Source of the DNA: JBFKAV01 sp041621405
GTDB lineage: Bacteria > Pseudomonadota > Alphaproteobacteria > Rhodobacterales > Rhodobacteraceae
DNA length: 23,259 bases
Assembly: GCA_041621405.1 (NCBI GenBank)
Contig: JBFKAV010000039.1
Span: 1-23,259 of the forward strand
Reading direction: 5' to 3'
Part shown: piece by piece, positions 8,584-16,608 of the stretch
Layout: every line of letters starts with the position of its first letter
How positions within the stretch are numbered: position 1 is the first letter of the stretch
Translations under genes and position numbers: made by a program
The notes under the pieces: generated by a model
Told to the model about the DNA's origin: nothing
Database searches by the model: none
The model's input: only the letters and a program-made list of their open reading frames with translations

Positions 8584-9624
8584 ATGTCACTGATCACCTT
8601 CGTCACGCGCGTTCATTTCGCCGACCGCGTTCTCGAGGACGCACTATCGGAGGAGTTGTCGCGCTTGGCCATCCGGCGTCCGATCGTCGTCTGCGACGTG
8701 CAAACGGCAGACGGGGAGCAGGGCGAGCGGCTGGACGATGCGCTTCCGCTCGCGGCGCGACCCGTCAGATTCGAGTTCACAGGGGAACAGCCCGGCGACA
8801 CGAACCTCAGGGAGGCCGCGGCACTCTTCGCCGATTCGGGCTGCGACGGAATCATCGGGCTCGGAGGCGCTGTGACGCTCGACCTTGCACGGCTCCTCGG
8901 CAGGTCGGGGGCCCCGGTCGTCGCTATTCCGACCGGCACGGAAAGCGTCGGACTCGGCCCGCTCGGGATCGAGTTCGCCCGACACGCGGGGCGGCATCCG
9001 CTTGTCCCTTCCGCGATCTTCTGCGACGCGACCCTCACGGTTTCGGCCGATCCCACGAGTACCGCGGCGGCCGGTATGGATGTGCTGATCCATTGCCTCG
9101 AGGCCTACCTGAGCACGGCCTACAACCCACCCGCCGACGGCATCGCGCTCGACGGTCTCCGGCGCGCGATGACCAACCTGCCGCTTGCGGTCCGGAACGG
9201 GCTGGATCTCGAAGCAAGGCGCGAACTTCTCGCGGCTGCCCTGAACGGAGGGCTTGCCGCCCAGAAGGGGTTCGGCGGTGTGGAGGCGGCAGCACGCGGC
9301 CTTGAACAGGAAATCAGGGTGCGTCACGGGGCGCTGCATGCCGCGATGCTGCCGGAAGTGCTTGCCTTCAATGCACCGGCTGTCGTCGAGCGCATCGCGA
9401 TCATACGCTCGGCCCTCGGCCTGCGCGCCCGGGCCGATTTGGTCGAAACGTTCTGCCAGCTTGCCGACGACATAGGGCTGCCTGTCCGACTGGCCGAGGC
9501 CGGGGTCGGTACGGCGGTCATCGCACGCGCAGCGCGAAACGCGGCGGCCGATCCCGCGAACCAGACAAACCCTCGGCACGCGACGCCCAAGGATTACGAA
9601 GCGATGATGAGCGCGGCGCTGTGA
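8584..9624 (+). CDS. Iron-containing alcohol dehydrogenase / maleylacetate-reductase-like protein, divergent
   Basis: This 346-residue protein is counted from ATG 8584 (MSLITFVTRVHF); an in-frame ATG at 8557 would add nine unlikely residues. It has the two-domain plan of Fe-ADH family enzymes. The Rossmann-like half has GIIGLGGAVTLDLARLL where GGGSxxDxAK is usual, and IPTGTESVGLGPLG where PTTAGTGSE is usual. In the helical half, GMDVLIHCLEAYLST supplies metal ligands Asp166 and His170, and VRHGALHAAMLPEVLAFNAP (His248) closely matches maleylacetate reductases. At the position of the third ligand histidine, ten residues before His248, the sequence reads Arg238. The enzyme could be an NAD(P)H-dependent reductase with altered metal use, or inactive. 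It lies between receptor and regulator of the import operon, so a role on the imported compound (possibly aromatic-derived) is plausible but unproven. Confidence 0.8.
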   Translation: MSLITFVTRVHFADRVLEDALSEELSRLAIRRPIVVCDVQTADGEQGERLDDALPLAARPVRFEFTGEQPGDTNLREAAALFADSGCDGIIGLGGAVTLDLARLLGRSGAPVVAIPTGTESVGLGPLGIEFARHAGRHPLVPSAIFCDATLTVSADPTSTAAAGMDVLIHCLEAYLSTAYNPPADGIALDGLRRAMTNLPLAVRNGLDLEARRELLAAALNGGLAAQKGFGGVEAAARGLEQEIRVRHGALHAAMLPEVLAFNAPAVVERIAIIRSALGLRARADLVETFCQLADDIGLPVRLAEAGVGTAVIARAARNAAADPANQTNPRHATPKDYEAMMSAAL

Positions 9625-9652
9625 CGTTCCGGTACGGTTCGACATATCCCTT

Positions 9653-9680
9653 TTGCGAAAACGCGGTTCGAGGCTAACCT
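9653..9680 (+). promoter_or_regulatory. Candidate sigma-70 promoter of the AraC-type regulator
   Basis: A -35-like TTGCGA (9653-9658) and a -10-like TAACCT (9675-9680) are separated by 16 bases. They lie about 70 bases upstream of the regulator's ATG, in the only gap large enough for a promoter. Confidence 0.4.
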
Positions 9681-9747
9681 CGGCCCAAGACGACAACGGG
9701 AGACAAACTCCCGACGACTGCATGCCTTGCGCATCAGGGGGGAGACG

Positions 9748-10578
9748 ATGAGTGAGTCCTTGGCCGTGTTCCACGGCGATTTCGGCCGTGTGTGCCTCTA
9801 TTGGATGGACAAGCGGATGGTCCCGCACGGCCATCGCGAGGGCCACCTGATCTTCCACGTGCAGGGGCCGCCGGGACAAGTGGTGGTGAACGGGAAGGCG
9901 TGGCCGCTGTCCCCGGGACAGGCGGTCGCGATCAGCCCGTGGCAGGCGCACTACTACTGCCCGGTCACCGCGTCCGCGCCGACGCTGGCTCTTGTCCTCT
10001 ACATCCGCCCGGCCTGGTTCCTCGAAGCCGCGCGCCGCGCGTCGGCTTCGCTGTCGTTCGGGCGGGTCGGCATCGAAGTGACCGACCCCATCTCGCGCCT
10101 CGTCTTCGGAACGGCGCAGGCCATGCTCGACCCGGACCGGGAGGATCTCCTGATCGAGGACCGGCTCTGCGTGGTTACCCAGATGTCGTTCGACCAGTCG
10201 TGGCAATGGACCTCGCGGGGGATCATGTTCACCGGCCCCGATCTGCCAAGACGCGACTATCGCATCCGGAAGGCCCTGAAGCTCATGCGAGAAAGCGTGG
10301 GCGAGGGTATGGCGCTCGACCACGTCGCGCGCGAGGTTGGGTTGTCACGGCCTCACTTCTTCAAGCTGTTCCGGTCGCAGGTCGGCCTGACGCCGAACCT
10401 TTACGCCAATGCCCTCCGGATGGAGCGCGCCATCGACCGGCTCGCCAAGACGGAAGAGGCGGTGGCCGAGATCGGCTTCGACCTCGGCTTCTCGAGCCAG
10501 GCGAGCTTTTCACGCTTCTTCATCGCGAACGGCGTGGTACCGCCCTCGGCCTACCGCCGGTCAGTCCACGTCGCCTGA
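9748..10578 (+). CDS. AraC-family transcriptional regulator
   Basis: This 276-residue protein starts at ATG 9748, directly behind GGGGGGAG. The N-terminal half (about 20-75) looks like a cupin ligand-binding domain: HGHREGHLIFHVQG, then VVVNGKAWPLSPGQAVAIS, then WQAHYYCPV. The C-terminal 100 residues (about 172-273) are a standard double helix-turn-helix AraC DNA-binding domain, with LDHVAREVGLSRPHFFKLFRSQVG and AEIGFDLGFSSQASFSRFF followed by the P-S-AYRR ending. It has its own candidate promoter and lies between the receptor/MAR-like genes and the transporter block. It is therefore the likely activator of this region, responding to the imported ligand or a metabolite. A small hairpin sits on its stop codon (10577-10597). 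Confidence 0.9.
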   Translation: MSESLAVFHGDFGRVCLYWMDKRMVPHGHREGHLIFHVQGPPGQVVVNGKAWPLSPGQAVAISPWQAHYYCPVTASAPTLALVLYIRPAWFLEAARRASASLSFGRVGIEVTDPISRLVFGTAQAMLDPDREDLLIEDRLCVVTQMSFDQSWQWTSRGIMFTGPDLPRRDYRIRKALKLMRESVGEGMALDHVAREVGLSRPHFFKLFRSQVGLTPNLYANALRMERAIDRLAKTEEAVAEIGFDLGFSSQASFSRFFIANGVVPPSAYRRSVHVA

Positions 10579-10597
10579 TCGGGCGAGATTCCCGATC
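10577..10597 (+). terminator. Small hairpin at the end of the regulator gene
   Basis: A 7-base-pair stem GATCGGG/CCCGATC (10577-10583 with 10591-10597) with a 7-base loop starts inside the regulator's TGA. No U-tract follows. It may be a weak terminator, which would fit separate expression of the transporter block downstream. Confidence 0.35.
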
Positions 10598-10619
10598 CGG
10601 GGCACAAGGATGAGACTGT

Positions 10620-10677
10620 CGGGTATCTGCACGCGGACAGGCGCGCGTTAGGCTGCCCCGGCCCGCCGTCGGGCCGG
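10620..10677 (+). promoter_or_regulatory. Promoter-like TAGGCT and leader hairpin before the permease gene
   Basis: TAGGCT lies at 10649-10654, with CGGG 29 bases upstream of it (10620), the same arrangement as at 7120-7154. The -35 is weak. It is followed at once by a 7-base-pair hairpin (CCGGCCC 10658-10664 with GGGCCGG 10671-10677, loop 6). If TAGGCT is a -10 box, the start of transcription would fall within the hairpin, so only one of the two features may be real. Confidence 0.25.
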
Positions 10678-10699
10678 CCGTGCGCAAGGGTTGGACAAC

Positions 10700-11713
10700 G
10701 TGCAGGATTTCGTCAGGCGACACCCGGTCTGGTCCCTCGTCATCGCGATCGTCGTCGCGGTGCTTCTCTGGCTCGTCTTCGCGCCGTGGTCCGAGGGTCT
10801 CGAGGAGGTGCTGGGCCGCAAGCGCATCTTCCTCAACGCCGTCTTCGGGGGCGTTACACTTGGCGCGCTCTATTTCCTCGTGGCCTCCGGTTTCACGCTG
10901 ATCTTTGGCCTTATGCGGAACGTGAACCTCGCGCACGGGTCGCTCTACCTGCTCGGAGGCTACATCGGTTTCGAGGTGTCCGAAGCGACGGGGTCTTGGC
11001 TGCTCGCCTTTCCGGTCGTCTTCATCGTGGTCGCGCTGATCGGTCTTGTCCTCCAGAACCAGGTGTTCCGGCGCATGGAAGGGCAGGAGCTTCGCCAGAC
11101 GATGGTGACCATCGGGTTGTCGGTCGTGATCGCCGACATCCTGCTCTGGATCTGGGGCGGGCAGTCCTACACGATCCTCTCGCCCGAATGGCTGTCCGGG
11201 CCGATGACGCTTCCGGTGATATCATCGGTCAGGGACGGTGGAGAGGTCGTCTATCTCAAGTTCTCTGCCGTCCGAATGGCGATCCTGTTCGCCGCGATCG
11301 TGATCGGCATCGGGATGTGGCTGATCCTCAATCGCACGCGCCTCGGCATGCTGATCCGCGCGGGCGTTGACGACCGCGAGATGCTCGCCGCATCGGGCGT
11401 CCGCATCCAGTACGTCTTCCTCGCGGTCTTCGCCTTCGGCGCGGGGCTCGCCGGGGTCGGCGGGATCGTCGGCGGCACGTTCCAGTCGCTTTCGCCGGGC
11501 GAGGACACGCGGTTCCTGTTGGCGAGCCTCGTCGTGGTGATCGTCGGCGGCATGGGCTCGATCCCAGGGGCCGCGATCGGCGCCCTCGTGATCGGCCTTT
11601 CCGAGCAGATCGGACTGGTCTACGCGCCGACCTACTCGGTCGTGTTCACGTTCCTGATCATGGCCGCGGTGCTTGCCTTCCGGCCACAGGGCCTTCTGGG
11701 GGCGTCGCGGTAG
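10700..11713 (+). CDS. HAAT ABC transporter permease (LivH-like)
   Basis: This 337-residue inner-membrane permease of the BPD_transp_2 family has its start set at GTG 10700, nine bases after AAGGG. A TTG at 10691 in the same frame is the alternative, but it abuts the Shine-Dalgarno. Family signatures are FGGVTLGALYFLVASGFTLIFGLM, NVNLAHGSLYLLGGYIGF, the cytoplasmic loop (RAGVDDREMLAASGVRI), and the C-terminal VVVIVGGMGSIPGAAIGALVIG with FRPQGLLG at the end. The N-terminus is longer than in E. coli LivH, with an extra hydrophobic segment at about 10-28 before the core. It pairs with the LivM-like permease that begins immediately after its stop codon (11714). Confidence 0.88.
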   Translation: MQDFVRRHPVWSLVIAIVVAVLLWLVFAPWSEGLEEVLGRKRIFLNAVFGGVTLGALYFLVASGFTLIFGLMRNVNLAHGSLYLLGGYIGFEVSEATGSWLLAFPVVFIVVALIGLVLQNQVFRRMEGQELRQTMVTIGLSVVIADILLWIWGGQSYTILSPEWLSGPMTLPVISSVRDGGEVVYLKFSAVRMAILFAAIVIGIGMWLILNRTRLGMLIRAGVDDREMLAASGVRIQYVFLAVFAFGAGLAGVGGIVGGTFQSLSPGEDTRFLLASLVVVIVGGMGSIPGAAIGALVIGLSEQIGLVYAPTYSVVFTFLIMAAVLAFRPQGLLGASR

Positions 11714-12769
11714 ATGTCGATCGTCGAGCAACAGCGGAAGCCCGCGGCGATCGAGCCGATCTGGGTCGAGCGCGTGCCGGCCGCGTGGTGGGCGCTGATC
11801 CTCATCCTCCTGACCATGCCGGTCTGGGCCAACGACTTCTTCCTGTTCCAGGTGATGGGCTGGACCTTCATCCTCGGGATAATCGCGCTGTCGCTCATGT
11901 TCCTTGCCGGCTACGGCGGGATGGTGAGCCTGATTCAGATGTCGGTCGCCGCGATGGCTGGCTACATGGTCGCGATCTTCGGCACCTCGGGGGTATCCGC
12001 AATCAGCATGGGACTTCCATGGTGGGTCTATCTGCCCATCGCGGTTCTCGCCGCGGCGATCTTCGGCACAGTCGTCGGCGCGCTCGCGGTGCGGACCGAG
12101 GGCATCTACACGATCATGATCACCCTCGCGATCGCCTCGGCCTTTTTCTACTTCACCCGCCAGAACTACGCGATCTTCAACGGCTACTCGGGCTTCAACC
12201 TCGTCGTGCCGCCCCAGCTCTTCGGGGTCGACTGGCGCCAGCCGGTGCCCTTCTACTACCTGACGCTCGGCTGCGCCGCGCTCTGCTACGCCGCCGTGGT
12301 CTACGTCTCGCGGGCGCCCTTCGGGATGGCGCTGCAGGGTGTCCGTGACAACCCGCGCCGCATGGCGGCGCTGGGCTTCAACGTCACGGCCCACCGGGTC
12401 GCCGCCTATGGCTTCGCAAGCGTGATCGCCGCCGTCGGAGGCATCCTCCTCGTCTGGCAAAACGCCCAGATCTCGCCGGGGACGGCCGGCATCCCGGCGG
12501 TGATCGATATTCTGGTGATCGCGGTGGTGGGGGGCATCTCGCGGCCCATCGGGCCGTTCATCGGGGCGCTGATCTACGTCATGCTCCGCACCTTCTCGCC
12601 CGATGTTCTGACCACCTTCGGGATGTCGGGCGAACGCTTCAAGTTATTGATAGGGATAGGATTTCTTTCAGTCGTCTTCTTCTCGCCCGACGGGGTTCTG
12701 GGCCTTTGGAAGCGGTGGAAGGAGCGGCGGGCGAGGGCGCGCGATCCGCTGACGGGGGCTTCGGAATGA
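11714..12769 (+). CDS. HAAT ABC transporter permease (LivM-like)
   Basis: This 351-residue inner-membrane permease has an ATG that directly follows the TAG of the LivH-like gene. It contains MGWTFILGIIALSLMFLAGYGGMVSL (the LivM NLxxGYxGxxSLG region), an ATPase-contact loop (GVRDNPRRMAALGFNV), and VVGGISRPIGPFIGALIYV towards the C-terminus. It ends FFSPDGVLGLWKRW, typical for the family. Its last base overlaps the LivG-like start (ATGA at 12766-12769), so the two are translationally coupled. With the previous gene it forms the heterodimeric channel of the importer. Confidence 0.9.
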   Translation: MSIVEQQRKPAAIEPIWVERVPAAWWALILILLTMPVWANDFFLFQVMGWTFILGIIALSLMFLAGYGGMVSLIQMSVAAMAGYMVAIFGTSGVSAISMGLPWWVYLPIAVLAAAIFGTVVGALAVRTEGIYTIMITLAIASAFFYFTRQNYAIFNGYSGFNLVVPPQLFGVDWRQPVPFYYLTLGCAALCYAAVVYVSRAPFGMALQGVRDNPRRMAALGFNVTAHRVAAYGFASVIAAVGGILLVWQNAQISPGTAGIPAVIDILVIAVVGGISRPIGPFIGALIYVMLRTFSPDVLTTFGMSGERFKLLIGIGFLSVVFFSPDGVLGLWKRWKERRARARDPLTGASE

Positions 12770-13572
12770 CGCTCGTCGAGACGCGCAACACAGCTGAGCG
12801 CCTCGGCTCCGTGAGCTCGGGAAATGCGCTGGAACTCCGCGGCGTGACCAAACTCTTCGGTGCGCTCGCCGCGATCCAGGACGTGACGCTCACGGTCGGC
12901 TCGGGCGAGCGCCGGGCGGTGCTCGGGTCGAACGGGGCAGGAAAGACCACGCTGTTCAACTGCGTCACGGGGGACTTCCTTCCGACCTCGGGCACCATCC
13001 GGCTTTTCGGCGAGGACGTCACCAACTTCCCGGCCTACGAGCGCATCCGGCGCGGCCTAAGGCGCACATACCAGATCAGCCTGTTGTTCGGCGGGCTCAC
13101 CCTCTCCGACAACGTCTATCTCGCCTGCCGTGGCGTGTCGCGCGGGCGGTTTTCGTTCCTGAGGCCCGGCGAGGCCGACGCGCTGCGCGCCCGGACCGAG
13201 GAGTTGATCGAGGCGGTTCACCTGACGCCTGCGCGCGACACCGCCGTGGCGAATCTGAGCTACGGCCAGCAGCGCCAGCTCGAGATCGCTCTGGCGCTGG
13301 CCGGGGCGCCGCGCTTCATCCTGTTCGACGAGCCTGCCGCGGGACTGTCGCCGACCGAGCGCGGCGAACTCGTCTCGATCCTGAACGGGCTGCCGTCCCA
13401 CATCGGCTACATCGTCATAGAGCACGACATGGACGTGGCCCTGCGTGTCGCCGAGAGCGTGACGATGATGCACAACGGCCGCATCTTCAAGGAAGGCACG
13501 CCGGAGGAGATCGAGAACGACGCCGAGGTTCAGGAACTCTACCTCGGGGACGGGGGCCACGGACATGGCTGA
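12766..13572 (+). CDS. HAAT ABC transporter ATP-binding protein (LivG-like)
   Basis: This 268-residue ATPase starts at ATG 12766 in an ATGA overlap. It has Walker A GSNGAGKTT (about 54-62), the LivG-type YQISLLFGGLTLSDNV Q-loop region, signature LSYGQQRQLEIALAL, Walker B FILFDEPAAGLSPTER and an H-loop with His in IEHDMDVAL. All catalytic residues are intact. It carries a roughly 20-residue N-terminal extension before the first beta strand (ALELRGVTK). Its stop overlaps the start of the next gene by eight bases (13565-13572). It acts as a heterodimer with the LivF-like part of the fused protein that follows. Confidence 0.92.
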   Translation: MTLVETRNTAERLGSVSSGNALELRGVTKLFGALAAIQDVTLTVGSGERRAVLGSNGAGKTTLFNCVTGDFLPTSGTIRLFGEDVTNFPAYERIRRGLRRTYQISLLFGGLTLSDNVYLACRGVSRGRFSFLRPGEADALRARTEELIEAVHLTPARDTAVANLSYGQQRQLEIALALAGAPRFILFDEPAAGLSPTERGELVSILNGLPSHIGYIVIEHDMDVALRVAESVTMMHNGRIFKEGTPEEIENDAEVQELYLGDGGHGHG

Positions 13573-15760
13573 GAGGGCCGAACGCAAGGGACCCACTGCG
13601 CTCGAGGTGCGCGGGCTCAACGTCTACTACGGCGCGTCGCATGCGCTGCAGGGCGTGAACCTCCGGCTCGACGGCGGCGTCCTGTCGGTGGTCGGCCGGA
13701 ACGGGATGGGCAAGACCACGCTCTGCAAGGCGATCCTGGGTCTCGTCCCCGTTGCCTCGGGGGCGATCAGCTTTCTCGGGCAGCCGCTCGCGGGCCGGAC
13801 CCCGGCCGAAATCGCCCGGATGGGGATCGGCTACGTGCCGCAGGGCCGCCGGCTGTGGCGGTCGCTCACCGTCGACGAACACCTCAGGATCGTCGAGAAA
13901 AAGGGCGGCGCCTGGAGCATCGAACGCATCTATTCGACCTTCCCGCGCCTCGCAGAGCGGAAGTCAAACGGCGGCGGGCAGCTCTCGGGGGGCGAGCAGC
14001 AGATGCTCGCCATCTCGCGCGCACTTCTCGCCAATCCCCGCCTTCTCGTGATGGACGAACCGACCGAGGGTCTCGCCCCGGTCATCGTCGCGCAGGTCGA
14101 GGAGATGCTCCTGCGCCTTGCCGAGGAAGGCGACATCGACGTCCTCGTGATCGAGCAGAACATCGGCGTCGCCTGCGCGGTGGCCGACCGCGTCGCGATC
14201 ATGGTGAACGGCCAGATCAACCGGATCGTGCCCGCGGGCGAACTCGCCGCGGACCGCGACCTTCAGCAGCGCCTTCTGGGGGTGGGTCGCCACGCACACG
14301 ACGACACACCCTCGCCCACCGCGGCGCCCGGGCCGCCGGTGGCCGGAGAGGCGCATCCGGCCGGACCCCAGCCGGTCAAGATCTACACCTCGAACCCGAA
14401 GCAGCCGACCCGCTGGTCGCAGCCCGTCCCGGTGCCGCAGCTCGAGCGAATGGCGCGGGTGCTGACGACCGGCGCTCCAACGACTTCGGGCGTCCAGGCC
14501 GAGATCCGGCCGCTCGCCGCGCCGGGCGAAAGCGTCGTGCTGATCGCAGGCACGCTCGACACCAAGGGGGACGAGTTGCGCTACATGCGCGACCTGATCC
14601 GTGCGGCGGGTCTGCCGGTCAGAATGGTAGACCTGTCGACCAGCGGCGCACACTCGGGCGCCGAGATCCCCGCCCACCAGATCGCGGCGTTCCACCCGCG
14701 CGGCGCAGCCGGTGTCTTCACCGGCGACCGGGGCCAGTCGGTCGCGGGCATGACGCTCGCCTTCCAGCGGTGGATGGTGCGGCAGGAGGGGGTGGCGGGC
14801 ATCCTGTCGGCCGGAGGCTCTGGCGGCACGGCAATCGTCGCCCCGGCGATGCGGGCGCTTCCGGTGGGTGTGCCGAAGCTCATCGTTTCCACGGTCGCCT
14901 CGGGGGAGGTGTCGAAATACGTGGGTCCCGCCGACATCACCATGATGCATTCGGTGGCCGATGTGCAGGGGCTGAACGCGATCACCGAGGAGGTGCTGGC
15001 GAACGCCGCGCACGCCATGGTCGGCATGGTGAAGGCGCGCCGCGCCGCGCCGGCCCGGCGTGCGGGCAAGCCGGCGATCGGGCTCACGATGTTCGGGGTC
15101 ACGACGCCCTGCGTCCAGCAGATCGTGGGGGACCTGGGCGAAGACTACGACTGCCTCGTCTTCCACGCGACCGGGATCGGTGGCCAGTCGATGGAGAAGC
15201 TGATCGACTCGGGCATGATCGGCGGGGTCGTCGACATCACGACGACGGAAGTCTGCGACATGATGATGGGCGGGGTCTTCCCGGCAACCGAGGACCGGTT
15301 CGGCGCCGTCATCCGCAAGCGGATGCCCTACGTCGGTTCGGTCGGTGCGCTCGACATGGTGAATTTCGGGCCGCCCGAAACGGTCCCCGAAAAGTATCGC
15401 GCCCGGACCTTCTACGAACACAACCCGCAGGTCACGCTGATGCGGACCACGGCCGAGGAATGCGCCGCGATGGGCCGCTGGATCGGCGGACGGCTGAACG
15501 AGATGGAGGGGCCTGTCCGGTTCTTCCTGCCGGAAGGCGGCGTCTCGGCGCTAGATGCGCCCGGCAAGCCGTTCGACGACCCCAAGGCGCGGCACGCGCT
15601 TTTCACCGCGCTCGAGGACACCGTCCGCCAGACCGCCCAGCGACGGCTGATCCGGTTGCCGCGCAACATCAACGATCCCGAATTCGCCGCCGCCGTCGTC
15701 GCCGCCTTCCGCGAGCTTCACGGCGGCCGGCCTGCCCGCAGGAGAGAGGCCCGCCGATGA
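13565..15760 (+). CDS. Fusion: LivF-like ABC ATPase + Tm-1-like (UPF0261) ATP-binding domain
   Basis: This 731-residue protein is far longer than LivF (about 235). Residues 13-240 form a complete LivF-like ATPase: Walker A GRNGMGKTT (44-52), signature LSGGEQQMLAISRAL, Walker B LLVMDEPTEGLAP, and the family-typical VIEQN. Residues about 241-322 are a proline- and threonine-rich linker. Residues 324 to about 722 are a full Tm-1-like domain: VVLIAGTLDTKGDELRYM, GDRGQSVAGM, LSAGGSGGTAIVAPAM, PKLIVSTVASGEVSKYVG, MMHSVADVQGLN and FHATGIGGQSMEKLIDSG. The frame is continuous, with no stop or shift at the junction. In tomato the same Tm-1 domain is followed by a TIM-barrel domain; here that second part is the next gene, joined by an ATGA overlap (15757-15760). 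The importer ATPase is thus physically tied to a soluble nucleotide-binding module of unknown enzymatic role. Confidence 0.9.
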   Translation: MAERAERKGPTALEVRGLNVYYGASHALQGVNLRLDGGVLSVVGRNGMGKTTLCKAILGLVPVASGAISFLGQPLAGRTPAEIARMGIGYVPQGRRLWRSLTVDEHLRIVEKKGGAWSIERIYSTFPRLAERKSNGGGQLSGGEQQMLAISRALLANPRLLVMDEPTEGLAPVIVAQVEEMLLRLAEEGDIDVLVIEQNIGVACAVADRVAIMVNGQINRIVPAGELAADRDLQQRLLGVGRHAHDDTPSPTAAPGPPVAGEAHPAGPQPVKIYTSNPKQPTRWSQPVPVPQLERMARVLTTGAPTTSGVQAEIRPLAAPGESVVLIAGTLDTKGDELRYMRDLIRAAGLPVRMVDLSTSGAHSGAEIPAHQIAAFHPRGAAGVFTGDRGQSVAGMTLAFQRWMVRQEGVAGILSAGGSGGTAIVAPAMRALPVGVPKLIVSTVASGEVSKYVGPADITMMHSVADVQGLNAITEEVLANAAHAMVGMVKARRAAPARRAGKPAIGLTMFGVTTPCVQQIVGDLGEDYDCLVFHATGIGGQSMEKLIDSGMIGGVVDITTTEVCDMMMGGVFPATEDRFGAVIRKRMPYVGSVGALDMVNFGPPETVPEKYRARTFYEHNPQVTLMRTTAEECAAMGRWIGGRLNEMEGPVRFFLPEGGVSALDAPGKPFDDPKARHALFTALEDTVRQTAQRRLIRLPRNINDPEFAAAVVAAFRELHGGRPARRREARR

Positions 15761-16584
15761 TCGACCGAGACACCATTCTCGCCCGATTTCGTGACATGGT
15801 CGCGCGCGGCGAGCCCATCGTGGGCGGTGGCGCGGGCACGGGCCTGTCGGCCAAGTGCGAGGAGGCGGGGGGCATCGACCTTATCGTCATCTACAACTCG
15901 GGCCGCTATCGGATGGCCGGGCGCGGGAGCCTCGCAGGTCTCATGCCCTACGGCGACGCGAACGCGATCGTGGTCGAGATGGCGGCCGAAGTGCTGCCGG
16001 TGGTGAAGAAGACGCCCGTATTGGCTGGTGTCTGCGCGACCGACCCGTTCCGGCTGATGGACGTCTTCCTCGACGAGTTGAAGCGCATCGGGTTTTCGGG
16101 CGTGCAGAACTTCCCCACGGTTGGGCTGATCGACGGGACGTTCCGCGCGAACCTCGAGGAAACGGGCATGTCCTTCGGGCTCGAGGTCGACATGATCGCA
16201 AAGGCTCACGCCAAGGGGATGCTCACGACGCCCTACGTCTTCAACGAGGATGACGCGGCGGCGATGGCGAAGGCTGGGGCCGACATCGTGGTCTGTCACC
16301 TGGGGCTCACGACCGGCGGGTCGATCGGGGCAGAGACGGCGCTGACACTGGACCAGTGCCCGGCCCTCGTCGACGCCTGGGCCGGGGCCGCGCTCAAGGT
16401 CAACAAGGACGTCATTGTCCTCGTCCACGGCGGGCCGGTCGCCATGCCAGAGGATGCCGAATTCGTACTGAAGAACACGTCCGCCTGCCACGGCTTCTAC
16501 GGCGCCTCCTCGATGGAGCGCCTGCCGACCGAGGTCGCGCTGACGGAACAGACACGCGCCTTCAAGGCCATCAAGGGACGCTGA
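15757..16584 (+). CDS. Phosphoenolpyruvate hydrolase family / TIM-barrel protein (PF09370 type)
   Basis: This 275-residue soluble TIM-barrel protein starts at ATG 15757, overlapping the fusion gene's stop. Family-typical stretches are PIVGGGAGTGLSAKCEEAGG (glycine-rich loop 1), IYNSGRYRMAGRGSLAGLMP, YGDANAIVVEMA, TPVLAGVCATDPFR, GVQNFPTVGLIDG, HLGLTTGGSIGAETAL and GFYGASSMERLP. The family is named after a proposed phosphoenolpyruvate hydrolase, but its physiological reaction is poorly established. It is the bacterial counterpart of the C-terminal half of plant Tm-1, and bacterial genomes often place it beside a UPF0261 gene as here. Length is normal for the family. Its role is probably metabolic or structural support for the Tm-1 domain of the upstream fusion. 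Confidence 0.88.
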   Translation: MIDRDTILARFRDMVARGEPIVGGGAGTGLSAKCEEAGGIDLIVIYNSGRYRMAGRGSLAGLMPYGDANAIVVEMAAEVLPVVKKTPVLAGVCATDPFRLMDVFLDELKRIGFSGVQNFPTVGLIDGTFRANLEETGMSFGLEVDMIAKAHAKGMLTTPYVFNEDDAAAMAKAGADIVVCHLGLTTGGSIGAETALTLDQCPALVDAWAGAALKVNKDVIVLVHGGPVAMPEDAEFVLKNTSACHGFYGASSMERLPTEVALTEQTRAFKAIKGR

Positions 16585-16608
16585 CGGCGCAGCGGGGAGG
16601 GATAGATC

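Noticed and set aside
13855..15756. Long upstream extension of the TIM-barrel gene frame
   Set aside because: The frame is open from 13855, but upstream of 15757 it encodes Arg/Gly-rich shadow sequence of the fusion gene. Homology and the ATGA overlap place the start at 15757. The same reasoning removes the upstream extensions of the two sugar permeases and the FAD subunit.
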